Positions 1 to 6,470 of a DNA stretch of 10,171 nt are shown here, one piece after another. The DNA is from Actinomycetes bacterium. Lineage in GTDB: Bacteria; Actinomycetota; Coriobacteriia; WRKU01; WQUG01. Position numbers and translations under genes: made by a program. The notes below the pieces were generated by a model. The model made no database searches. It was not told the DNA's origin and saw nothing but the letters and a program-made list of their open reading frames with translations. Position 1 is the first letter of the stretch, and each line of letters starts with the position of its first letter. The stretch covers positions 1 through 10,171 of the forward strand of contig JAIRWZ010000034.1 of the NCBI GenBank assembly GCA_031268615.1, given 5' to 3'.

Positions 1-777
<777 letters not shown>

Positions 778-779
778 TC

Positions 780-1586
780 GTGGCTCAACATTCTGCTCAC
801 CATACCTTGTCCACTAAGCCCCGCCCACGCAAGCGCAGCGATACGCTGAAACCTTGGAGCTGGTTTGACGTAGTAAGTATGTCGGTGGCGCTGGTCGTCT
901 CATCAGGACTGACGGCCCTTGTCCTCTCCAACCGTTTGACGACTCTGCTGCCCGAAATCGGTCAGGTGGGCGTGCGCATTGCTCTGCTGGTCGTATTCTA
1001 CCTCTTTGAACTGCTGGGATTGGTCTGGCTGGCACATCGACGCGAGCTGACCTTCGCGCAGGCATATCGCCTGAAACCCGAACCAGCCGGTACCGCAACC
1101 CGGGCAGGAACCTCATCTCCTGAAACTAAGACGTATCCTGCCTGGACAACGGCGCTCCTCACGGTCGGTCTGCTGATTGCGTTGCGCGCAGTCGGCATTG
1201 CCTACAATGCCGTGACGTCAGGGCTGGGTTGGCCTGCGCCTTCGTCAGAGTCGATGACTGCGCTCTTCGGCAATTCGCTTTACGGTCTGGCGGGTGCGCT
1301 CGTCAGTGTCGTTCTGCTGGCGCCAGTCATCGAAGAGCTGGTCTTTCGCGTCATCATGCAGGAAACCTTTGCAAAAAAGGTTGCACCGCTGCTCGCCATC
1401 GTCTTGCAGGCGCTGATTTTCAGCGTCTACCATCTGTCGCTTTGGGCAGCGTTGCCCAACCTTTTGCTCGCCTTGGCAACAGGCTGGCTGGCGGCGCGCT
1501 CCCGCAGCATTTGGCCGGCGCTCATCCTGCACATCAGCTACAACGCCGTGGTGGTCGCCGCCGCGTTCTACCTCGCCCTAACCTAA
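780..1586 (+). CDS. CPBP family intramembrane glutamic endopeptidase (CAAX-protease/bacteriocin-processing fold)
   Basis: This is a polytopic membrane protein of 268 residues with the three conserved CPBP (ABI/CAAX protease) motifs: EExxxR at residues 185-190 (EELVFR), FxxxH at 214-218 (FSVYH), and HxxxN at 251-255 (HISYN). These residues form the intramembrane active site in the family. About seven to eight hydrophobic segments are visible, for example near residues 29-50, 67-85, 123-143 and 169-190, and several from 200 to the C-terminus. The N-terminus is basic and hydrophilic. Bacterial members process peptides or have unknown substrates, so the substrate here cannot be read from the sequence. 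The start used is GTG 780, 2 nt after the ligA TAA. Its ribosome site is weak (GGGA about 14 nt upstream), so translation may be coupled to ligA. A downstream start is possible, although the N-terminal stretch is well placed. The gene ends 4 nt before the first foldback repeat. Confidence 0.88.
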   Translation: MAQHSAHHTLSTKPRPRKRSDTLKPWSWFDVVSMSVALVVSSGLTALVLSNRLTTLLPEIGQVGVRIALLVVFYLFELLGLVWLAHRRELTFAQAYRLKPEPAGTATRAGTSSPETKTYPAWTTALLTVGLLIALRAVGIAYNAVTSGLGWPAPSSESMTALFGNSLYGLAGALVSVVLLAPVIEELVFRVIMQETFAKKVAPLLAIVLQALIFSVYHLSLWAALPNLLLALATGWLAARSRSIWPALILHISYNAVVVAAAFYLALT

Positions 1587-1590
1587 ACAA

Positions 1591-1689
1591 AAGAAGTGAG
1601 TACGCCCATTCCTGTGTGCTGTTTTCTGTGGAATCGTGGCAGGTATGGACCCCCGGTCAAGCCGAGGGCAGGCTCAATACTCACTTCTT
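1591..1689. repeat. Foldback repeat, copy A (MITE-like, 99 bp)
   Basis: This non-coding element has perfect terminal inverted repeats: AAGAAGTGAGTA at 1591-1602 and TACTCACTTCTT at 1678-1689, extendable by one A/T pair to 13 bp. An inner hairpin, CCCCCGG-TCAAG-CCGAGGG, lies near 1650-1668 and carries one mismatch. It is nearly identical to copy B at 2803-2902, differing by one substitution and one 1-nt indel. It fills the gap between the convergent CPBP gene (stop 1586) and the 147-aa gene (stop codon 1699-1701), so its stem may also end transcription from either side. No target-site duplication is evident in the flanks. It has no coding capacity and is too short to be an autonomous transposon, so it is a MITE-like or other dispersed palindromic repeat. 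Confidence 0.9.
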
Positions 1690-1698
1690 TAAATTGGT

Positions 1699-2142
1699 CT
1701 AGACGATGGTCAAGCTACGGTGATCAAAGAAGGTGCTACGCTGCAGAAAGGCGTTACTGGCGTCGGTCAGCATGCCGAACATCAGGAGCTGCTTGAGCTT
1801 CGGACTGTCATTGTTCACGACAAAGTCGGGCTGCCGCGCATCGGCGTAAAAACGCGTATCGTCCCAAAACCAGCGTGGCATGCGTTTCAGGCGTGTCGCG
1901 TCCAGCTGGTCTTCGATTAGCGTGATTGCGCGTCGCATTTCACGCTGTTCGGCGGATGACAGCGCGCCGATTGCCGGGGTGTCGCTCAGTAATCTGACCA
2001 GTTCGTCGGGCGCGTAGGTCAGCTCATTGAGCAGCTGTGCCAGACGCGCATGTTCTGACCTTCCAAAGGAGCCGAAATAAACATCGGCGAAGGGATGTCC
2101 AAAACGATTTATAACTGTTTTGTTTTCAGGCATGGCTATCAT
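1699..2142 (-). CDS. Uncharacterised 147-aa protein, partner of the upstream nucleotidyltransferase-like gene
   Basis: I do not recognise this family. The protein is soluble, with no signal peptide or membrane segment. It is rich in charged and aromatic residues, with helical-looking stretches (SEHARLAQLLNELTYAPDEL; SSAEQREMRRAITLIEDQLD) followed by MPRWFWDDTRFYAD and a hydrophobic C-terminal part. The first possible ATG is at 2142, with another in frame at 2133 (giving 144 aa). Neither has a strong Shine-Dalgarno site. The start overlaps the end of the nucleotidyltransferase-like gene (its TGA is at 2126-2128) by 17 or 8 nt, so translational coupling is likely and the two proteins probably act together. 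The stop codon TAG (1699-1701) lies 9 nt from repeat A. It does not resemble the AbiEi-type transcriptional antitoxin I would expect beside an AbiEii enzyme. The gene is probably real, because of the overlap and its position in the cassette, but its function is unknown. Confidence 0.65.
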   Translation of the reverse strand: MIAMPENKTVINRFGHPFADVYFGSFGRSEHARLAQLLNELTYAPDELVRLLSDTPAIGALSSAEQREMRRAITLIEDQLDATRLKRMPRWFWDDTRFYADARQPDFVVNNDSPKLKQLLMFGMLTDASNAFLQRSTFFDHRSLTIV

Positions 2143-2737
2143 TGTTATCCACGGGATTTACGCTGCCCGTGCCATTGTCGTTATCCACATAGTCTACTAA
2201 AGCAGTCATAAATGCGCGTTGCTCGTCTCCAATCAGATGTGCCGGTATGTATTCATCTACAATAGCCGCTAGTGCAGCGAGCGACGAAATGCCCAAATCA
2301 TTGGCAATCTGTCGTGCGTCTTCAAAGTCGTATTTAGGATAATAGCGCGCCGCTTTAATTTTCATGGCCAGTAGTTGCTCTTTTCGCGGCATTTTGATTT
2401 TAATGTGAGAATAGTTACCGTAGTTGACCAATTCTTCGCGTTTCATTTCATTCAGGGTTTCAACAATCTGCGAATTAATCCAATCATCTGGCAGGTGATA
2501 GGTCTTTGCGATTTCTGCGAATACTTCTGGGTGACGCCCAAATTCACGTCGATTCAAAATGATGCCGTCAAAGTCGCCTGTTAAATCTTTGCGTAAGGGA
2601 TTTTCGTAATACAACATCACGGCGACTCCCCCGTACAGCGCCAGTTCTAGTGTCAGGTTGCGCTGCGCCAGCTCATCATTCAAACTGGTAAGGATGGCTC
2701 GCATCTCCGTTGAATCGAATGTCCTGTTTTCTGACAT
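2126..2737 (-). CDS. Nucleotidyltransferase-fold protein, AbiEii/DUF6036-like (possible type IV toxin-antitoxin or defence component)
   Basis: This 203-residue protein shows the minimal nucleotidyltransferase pattern. A GG pair at residues 36-37 (LALYGGVAVMLYY) is followed about 18 residues later by the metal-binding DxD at D55/D57 (RKDLTGDFDGI). A later segment, KEQLLAMKIKAARYYPKYDFED (about residues 119-140), matches the LLAxKxxAxRxKDxxD stretch typical of AbiEii- and DUF6036-like proteins. Such enzymes transfer nucleotides to tRNA or other acceptors in toxin-antitoxin and abortive-infection systems. That role is family knowledge, not shown here. The ATG at 2737 is chosen because AGGGAAAGG lies just upstream. 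The longer open frame to 2890 only runs into repeat B and should not be annotated. The C-terminus is an acidic, Asn/Asp-rich tail. Base composition is lower in GC than in the neighbours. The fold is likely and the substrate is unknown. Confidence 0.75.
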   Translation of the reverse strand: MSENRTFDSTEMRAILTSLNDELAQRNLTLELALYGGVAVMLYYENPLRKDLTGDFDGIILNRREFGRHPEVFAEIAKTYHLPDDWINSQIVETLNEMKREELVNYGNYSHIKIKMPRKEQLLAMKIKAARYYPKYDFEDARQIANDLGISSLAALAAIVDEYIPAHLIGDEQRAFMTALVDYVDNDNGTGSVNPVDNNDSHA

Positions 2738-2782
2738 GGCCCTTTCCCTGAACGTATCAAAGTTCCTACAAGAACAAGTATT

Positions 2783-2788
2783 AGTATA
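2783..2788 (-). promoter_or_regulatory. Candidate -10 box for the nucleotidyltransferase cassette
   Basis: On the minus strand this reads TATACT, five of six matches to the consensus, in an AT-rich leader 46 nt upstream of the ATG at 2737. The matching -35 position would fall at the end of repeat B and is a poor match, so the call is tentative. A short palindrome, GTTC-N6-GAAC, lies in the leader at 2762-2775 and could be an operator. Confidence 0.3.
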
Positions 2789-2802
2789 AAGCAAGCTCTG
2801 AA

Positions 2803-2902
2803 AAGAAGTGAGTACGCCCATTCCTGTGTGCTGTTTTCTGTGGAATCGTGGCAGGTATGGACCCCCGGTCAAAGCCGGGGGCAGGCTCAATACTCACTTC
2901 TT
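2803..2902. repeat. Foldback repeat, copy B (MITE-like, 100 bp)
   Basis: This is the second full copy of the foldback element, in the same orientation as copy A. Its terminal inverted repeats are AAGAAGTGAGTA (2803-2814) and TACTCACTTCTT (2891-2902). The inner hairpin has a perfect 7-bp stem CCCCCGG/CCGGGGG with a 6-nt loop, one base longer than in copy A. It lies between the divergent nucleotidyltransferase-like gene and gatC, so it overlaps or adjoins both promoters. An open reading frame passes through it toward gatC, but the real gatC start is downstream at 2995. Confidence 0.9.
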
Positions 2903-2994
2903 ATTGTTTTTCTTGTCCTGATGGTTTCGGTGGGGCGCCTGTGCGGTGTGCTTGCGGTATGATGGAGTGTCTTATTTGCGAGAAGAGGGGGAGT

Positions 2995-3297
2995 ATGGCA
3001 CTTTCAGAGCAGGACGTGCGGCATGTGGCGCTGCTGGCGCGGCTGGGTTTGTCCGGCGAGCAAGTTGTGGAGCTGCAGGGCGAGCTGAATTCCATTCTGG
3101 AACACATTGACCAATTGCGTAATCTGGACTTGGAAGGTGTGGAGCCTACGACGCATGCGGTGCCGCTGGTAAACGCTATGCGGGCCGATGAGCCGCGTCC
3201 GTCGTTGTCGCATGAGGCGGCGCTGATGAACGCGCCGCAGCAGCGGGACGGCGCTTTTTTGATACCCCGTATTGTGGGTCCCGGAGGTGGCGCGTGA
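2995..3297 (+). CDS. gatC: Asp-tRNA(Asn)/Glu-tRNA(Gln) amidotransferase subunit C
   Basis: GatC is the small subunit of the cytoplasmic GatCAB amidotransferase. It wraps around GatA and GatB and stabilises the complex. The 100-residue product has the typical length and the family pattern: an N-terminal helix with VRHVALLARLGLS, then ELNSILEHIDQLRNLDLEGVEP, then THAVPLVNAMRADEP and a C-terminal part containing NAPQQRDGAFLIPRIV. The ATG at 2995 is preceded by a purine-rich ribosome site (GAGGGGGAG, about 2985-2993). The longer frame upstream runs into repeat B and is spurious. The stop TGA shares one base with the gatA ATG (TGATG), indicating translational coupling. A possible -10 box, TATGAT, sits at 2958-2963, but no convincing -35 is seen. 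Identification is firm. Confidence 0.95.
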   Translation: MALSEQDVRHVALLARLGLSGEQVVELQGELNSILEHIDQLRNLDLEGVEPTTHAVPLVNAMRADEPRPSLSHEAALMNAPQQRDGAFLIPRIVGPGGGA

Positions 3298-4826
3298 TGG
3301 CTGCCTTTGATTTTCGGCCCGGCGCTTTGTCTGCCGCCGAGCTGTCCGCTGCCGTTACCGCTCGCGAGATTAGCGCGCGCGAGGTAGCGTTGTCCGCACT
3401 GGCCGCTATTGAGGCTACGGACCCGGCTCTGCATGCCTTCAACGAGGTCACGCCAGAGCTGGCGTTGGCCGCTGCCGACGCCTTGGACGCGCGACTTGCT
3501 GCTGGTACCACTACCGCCACAGCCCCGCCAGGTCCCCTCACTGGTGTCCCCGTCGCCTTCAAGGACAACATGAACCTCATCGGCACGCACACAACCTGTT
3601 CGTCGCGCATGCTGCAATCCTACCAATCCACCTATGACTGCACCGCCGTGCGCCGACTGCTGGACGCAGGCACCATCCCGCTGGGCAAGCTGAACATGGA
3701 CGAGTTCGCGTTCGGCTCGTCCACCGAATCCAGCGCTTTTGGCCCGACCCACAACCCTTGGGACACCGACCGGGTGCCGGGCGGCTCGTCGGGTGGCAGC
3801 GCGGCGGCCGTGGCTGCGGGCATGGCGACCATCACGCTGGGCAGCGACACAGGCGGCTCTATCCGCCAGCCCGGTTCGTTTACTGGCACGGTCGCGTTGA
3901 AGCCGACCTATGGCCGCGTCTCCCGCTACGGCTGCGTGGCCTTTGCCTCCTCGCTGGACCAGATTGGCCCCTTCGCTCACACGGTGCGTGACGCTGCGTT
4001 GGCGCTGGCCGCCATCTGCGGGCAAGACCCGATGGACGCGACGTCCGTTTCCCGCCCGGAGACAGAAACGCAAGCCTTCCTCGCCGCCACTGACCCCGCG
4101 GCGCGCGACCTGGACGACGTCACGGGTCTGCGCGTGGCTATCGCAACTGACCTGCTGGAGTCCGACGGACTGGACCCCCGTATCCGCGCCGACGTTTTGG
4201 CTCAGGCCGAAACGCTGGCGGACCGCGGCGCCGACCTCATCGAAGTCACCCTGCCCTCCACCGAATACGGCCTGTCCGCCTACTACATCGTCGGTCCCGC
4301 CGAAGCCTCGTCGAATCTGGCGCGTTTTGACGGCATTCGCTACGGCCTGCGCGTCTCTGACCCCGAACCCACCGACGTCATGGACCTCTACCTGCGCAGT
4401 CGCGCCGCCGGTTTTGGCGCGGAATCCATCCGCCGTATCATGATTGGCACCTACGCCCTGTCCGCCGGCTATTATGACGCCTACTACGGGCAGGCGCAAA
4501 AGGCGCGCACGGTCATCAAGCAGGACTTCGCGCGCGTGTTTGCCCAGGCTGACGTCCTGCTGACCCCGACATCGCCGACGACCGCCTTTCGCCTGGGCGA
4601 AAAAGCCAGCGACCCGCTGGCGATGTACCTGTCCGACATCTACACCATCCCGGTCAATCTGGTTGGCACGGCCGGCCTGTCGCTTCCCACCGGGCTCATC
4701 GACGGGCTGCCCACCAGCGTCCAGCTCATCAGCGACTACTTCAACGAAGCCGCCATCTTTCGCGCCGCCACCACGCTGGAACGCGCCGTACAGTTCCCCC
4801 GCAACGACGTCCCGTGTGGCGTGTAG
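3297..4826 (+). CDS. gatA: Asp-tRNA(Asn)/Glu-tRNA(Gln) amidotransferase subunit A (glutaminyl amidase)
   Basis: GatA hydrolyses glutamine and supplies ammonia that is channelled to GatB, where misacylated Glu-tRNA(Gln) or Asp-tRNA(Asn) is amidated. The 509-residue product carries the amidase-signature fold with an intact Ser-cisSer-Lys triad: K89 (PVAFKDNMN), S164 (GGSSGGS), S188 (GSDTGGSIRQPGSF). The spacing is the same as K79/S154/S178 in the Staphylococcus aureus enzyme, shifted by ten. Other family blocks are GKLNMDEFAFGSSTESSAFGP and the C-terminal DVLLTPTSPTTAF. The start is ATG 3297, overlapping the gatC stop by one base, with GGAGGTGG at 3283-3290 as ribosome site inside gatC. The GTG one codon earlier is less likely. 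The stop is TAG at 4824-4826. Coding is strongly GC-rich, especially at third positions, and a long antisense open frame here is a shadow of that. Confidence 0.97.
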   Translation: MAAFDFRPGALSAAELSAAVTAREISAREVALSALAAIEATDPALHAFNEVTPELALAAADALDARLAAGTTTATAPPGPLTGVPVAFKDNMNLIGTHTTCSSRMLQSYQSTYDCTAVRRLLDAGTIPLGKLNMDEFAFGSSTESSAFGPTHNPWDTDRVPGGSSGGSAAAVAAGMATITLGSDTGGSIRQPGSFTGTVALKPTYGRVSRYGCVAFASSLDQIGPFAHTVRDAALALAAICGQDPMDATSVSRPETETQAFLAATDPAARDLDDVTGLRVAIATDLLESDGLDPRIRADVLAQAETLADRGADLIEVTLPSTEYGLSAYYIVGPAEASSNLARFDGIRYGLRVSDPEPTDVMDLYLRSRAAGFGAESIRRIMIGTYALSAGYYDAYYGQAQKARTVIKQDFARVFAQADVLLTPTSPTTAFRLGEKASDPLAMYLSDIYTIPVNLVGTAGLSLPTGLIDGLPTSVQLISDYFNEAAIFRAATTLERAVQFPRNDVPCGV

Positions 4827-4836
4827 TTGCGGGGAG

Positions 4837-4870
4837 AGAAAAGGGGAGTGAGTACGTCCAATGCCGTGGT
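4837..4870. repeat. Possible 5'-end remnant of the foldback repeat
   Basis: GAAAAG, two extra G, then AGTGAGTACGTCCA (4847-4860) resembles the left end of repeats A and B (GAAAAG-AAGTGAGTACGCCCA). Looser similarity continues past the PASTA start codon. The purine-rich stretch AGGGGAG used as the PASTA ribosome site lies inside it. Because the match is short, chance similarity is possible. Confidence 0.35.
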
Positions 4871-6294
4871 GGAAACGAACTAAGCAGACAGAATCGGTGA
4901 CGGAAACTGAAGTCGCCCCGCCTAAGGAGAGTACGGCGACTGAAACGTCTGCCATTCTTTCAGTTGAAGAGAGTAGAGCTGGGAACTCCGTTCAAAGCGA
5001 CACGGTGGATGACGACGCGGTCATCAGTGACGTCCTGTCGGGATTGCGGGCCGATTTGCAATCGCAGCTACCTGACGCCGACGAGTTCTTAGCTGGTGGC
5101 GACACAACGGGAGCCGCAGACGGCGAGAATCCTTCCGAACACACGAACACGTTCATGGGCCTGGACGTCAGCGTCGCCAAACGAAGGCGCACCTATCTGA
5201 CGCTGGTTATCGTGGGGTTGGTGACCTTGTTGTTGATGGTCGGGGGCGTGTGGGCTTGGCTGACTTATGGACAGATTACCGTTCCTGACTTGGTGGGTCA
5301 GCCTTCGACCGAGGCCATCAAAGTCTTAAATGAAGTCGGCCTGAAAGTCGGCGCCATGAACGAAACTGAAGTCGCCGGAGTTGAGCCTGGCATTGTCGTC
5401 AATCAAGACCCCATCGTGGACAAAAAGGTAAGGCGTGGGTCGGCGGTAGACCTGACTGTGTCAATGGCGGCGGACAACGTACTGGTACCCGACGTGACAG
5501 GAAAGACACGGGAAGCGGCCCGTGAGACCCTTTCTGCCGAGCGTCTGTCGGTCGAAGAAATCCCGACCTTTAGCAACACGGTGCAGACCGGTTCTGTCGT
5601 GGGGTTTTTGCCGACGGCGGGCACGGAAGTGCCCGGAGGCTCGACCGTCAGCCTGCTGGTAGCAAAGGGCGCGGCAGACGCTACCGTCGAGATGCCCAAA
5701 GTGCTGGGGCTGACCGCCGAAGCAGCTGAAACAGTGCTGCGTGAAGCAGGGTTCAATCCTCATATCTATTACGCTTCCACCTCGTTTGGAAATCTGGATG
5801 AGGTGGTTGCCCAAACTCCCTCGTCAAAGACGGCGGCAACTTCTGGCGCGGTCGTATTGGTGCTGGTCTCGCGCGGAAATTCAACCACAGAGCTGACGGT
5901 TCCCGAACTGGTCGGCAAGCCACGGGCAGAGGCGGAAACCAGCGTATCAGCGGCAGGTTTTGCTGCCGAGATATTTGAAATAGTGGACAGCTCGGTGGCG
6001 ACAGGCACAGTGGTTGCCCAAACTCCGCCGTCAAAAGACAGTTTGCTGAAGGCGGGCGATTCACTGGGGCTACTGGTGTCACGGGGAGCGGACACGGCGG
6101 TGACTGTGCCTAATTTGTTGAGTCAGGACAGCTCGACGGCAGCTGTTGCTTTGCAGGCGGTAGGTTTGGTGGCGCGTATTGTGCCGCTGCCGGTGGGATT
6201 GCAGCCAGGTCTTGTTGCGCAACAGTTCCCGGCAGACGGTACGGCATATCGACTGGGTCTTCCGGTGCTGCTGTATACAGAGGGAACCCGCTAA
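4861..6294 (+). CDS. Membrane-anchored protein with five extracellular PASTA domains
   Basis: The 477-residue protein has a hydrophilic, acidic N-terminal region (about residues 10-105) and then a basic KRRR (107-110). One transmembrane segment follows (about 112-135, LTLVIVGLVTLLLMVGGVWAW), and the rest consists of PASTA repeats. Each repeat starts with a V/MP-D/E/K/N pattern: about 139-204, 207-270, 275-340, 345-408 and 414-474 (VPDLVGQ, VPDVTGK, MPKVLGL, VPELVGK, VPNLLSQ). Basic residues before the membrane segment predict an N-in, PASTA-out topology. PASTA domains bind muropeptides or peptidoglycan in Ser/Thr kinases and penicillin-binding proteins. Here no kinase, transpeptidase or other catalytic domain is present. 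The ATG at 4861 follows AGGGGAG at 4842-4848 with a long 12-nt spacer. The gene lies 34 nt after gatA and before gatB, so it is probably expressed with the gat genes. A wall-sensing or structural role is inference. Confidence 0.9.
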   Translation: MPWWKRTKQTESVTETEVAPPKESTATETSAILSVEESRAGNSVQSDTVDDDAVISDVLSGLRADLQSQLPDADEFLAGGDTTGAADGENPSEHTNTFMGLDVSVAKRRRTYLTLVIVGLVTLLLMVGGVWAWLTYGQITVPDLVGQPSTEAIKVLNEVGLKVGAMNETEVAGVEPGIVVNQDPIVDKKVRRGSAVDLTVSMAADNVLVPDVTGKTREAARETLSAERLSVEEIPTFSNTVQTGSVVGFLPTAGTEVPGGSTVSLLVAKGAADATVEMPKVLGLTAEAAETVLREAGFNPHIYYASTSFGNLDEVVAQTPSSKTAATSGAVVLVLVSRGNSTTELTVPELVGKPRAEAETSVSAAGFAAEIFEIVDSSVATGTVVAQTPPSKDSLLKAGDSLGLLVSRGADTAVTVPNLLSQDSSTAAVALQAVGLVARIVPLPVGLQPGLVAQQFPADGTAYRLGLPVLLYTEGTR

Positions 6295-6338
6295 AGTAAT
6301 GGCTGGGATGATTTGAGTAAGGGGCTGAATGAATGTAG

Positions 6339-6374
6339 GGACACCAACCGATTCGTCAGGGTCGGTTGGTGTCC
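6339..6374. repeat. 13-bp palindrome with arms GGACACCAACCGA (family 2, copy 1)
   Basis: Perfect arms at 6339-6351 and 6362-6374 enclose a 10-nt loop, 45 nt after the PASTA-gene stop. There is no T-tract, so it is not a classical intrinsic terminator. A closely related palindrome (arms differ at two positions) occurs at 8457-8505, so the sequence is conserved as well as the structure. It could end or protect the PASTA transcript, or bind a regulator ahead of gatB. Confidence 0.75.
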
Positions 6375-6386
6375 GCTTACCCGGCA

Positions 6387-6440
6387 GAATCGTGCGGGTA
6401 TGGACCCCCGGTCAAGCCGGGGGCAGGCTCAGTACTCACT
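6387..6440. repeat. Foldback repeat, copy C (3'-half only)
   Basis: This segment matches the right half of repeats A and B, from GAATCGTG through the perfect CCCCCGG-TCAAG-CCGGGGG hairpin to GGCTCAGTACTCACT. The outer end TCTT and the whole left half are missing, and the left side is occupied by the family 2 palindrome. It is 30 nt upstream of the gatB ATG and may influence gatB expression. A frame open through it into gatB is spurious. Confidence 0.82.
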
Positions 6441-6452
6441 ATAGAAAGAGTT

Positions 6453-6460
6453 GAGAAAGG
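6453..6460 (+). promoter_or_regulatory. gatB ribosome binding site
   Basis: GAGAAAGG ends 10 nt before ATG 6471. It lies only 1 nt before an in-frame TTG at 6462, so ATG is the better start. It also argues against starting gatB upstream in repeat copy C. Confidence 0.6.
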
Positions 6461-6470
6461 TTTGAGCAAC

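Larger units (their letters stand above)
1591..2902. mobile_element. Putative repeat-bounded accessory cassette (composite of two foldback repeats plus an inverted two-gene module)
   Basis: Two same-orientation, nearly identical foldback repeats enclose 1691-2802, which carries two genes antisense to the surrounding ligA-gat cluster. The inner DNA is visibly AT-richer than the host genes: the 60 bases from 2401 contain 22 G+C, while the 60 bases from 3781 in gatA contain 47. The arrangement fits insertion by recombination between repeat copies, or acquisition as a unit. No transposase, integrase or target-site duplication is seen, so mobility is inferred from the flanking repeats and the composition only. 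Confidence 0.45.

Noticed and set aside
2738..2890. N-terminal extension of the nucleotidyltransferase-like gene up to 2890
   Set aside because: It is encoded mostly by repeat B and has no ribosome site. The ATG at 2737 has a clear purine-rich site and begins the conserved protein.
1570..2915. Target-site duplications around repeats A and B
   Set aside because: Flanking bases were compared on both sides of each copy and no convincing direct duplication was found, so transposition is not claimed.
2901..4955. A 684-codon open frame on the minus strand across gatC, gatA and the start of the PASTA gene
   Set aside because: It is antisense to certain genes with intact motifs, is very rich in Gly, Arg and Val, and has no recognisable domain. 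It is an effect of GC-rich codon use.
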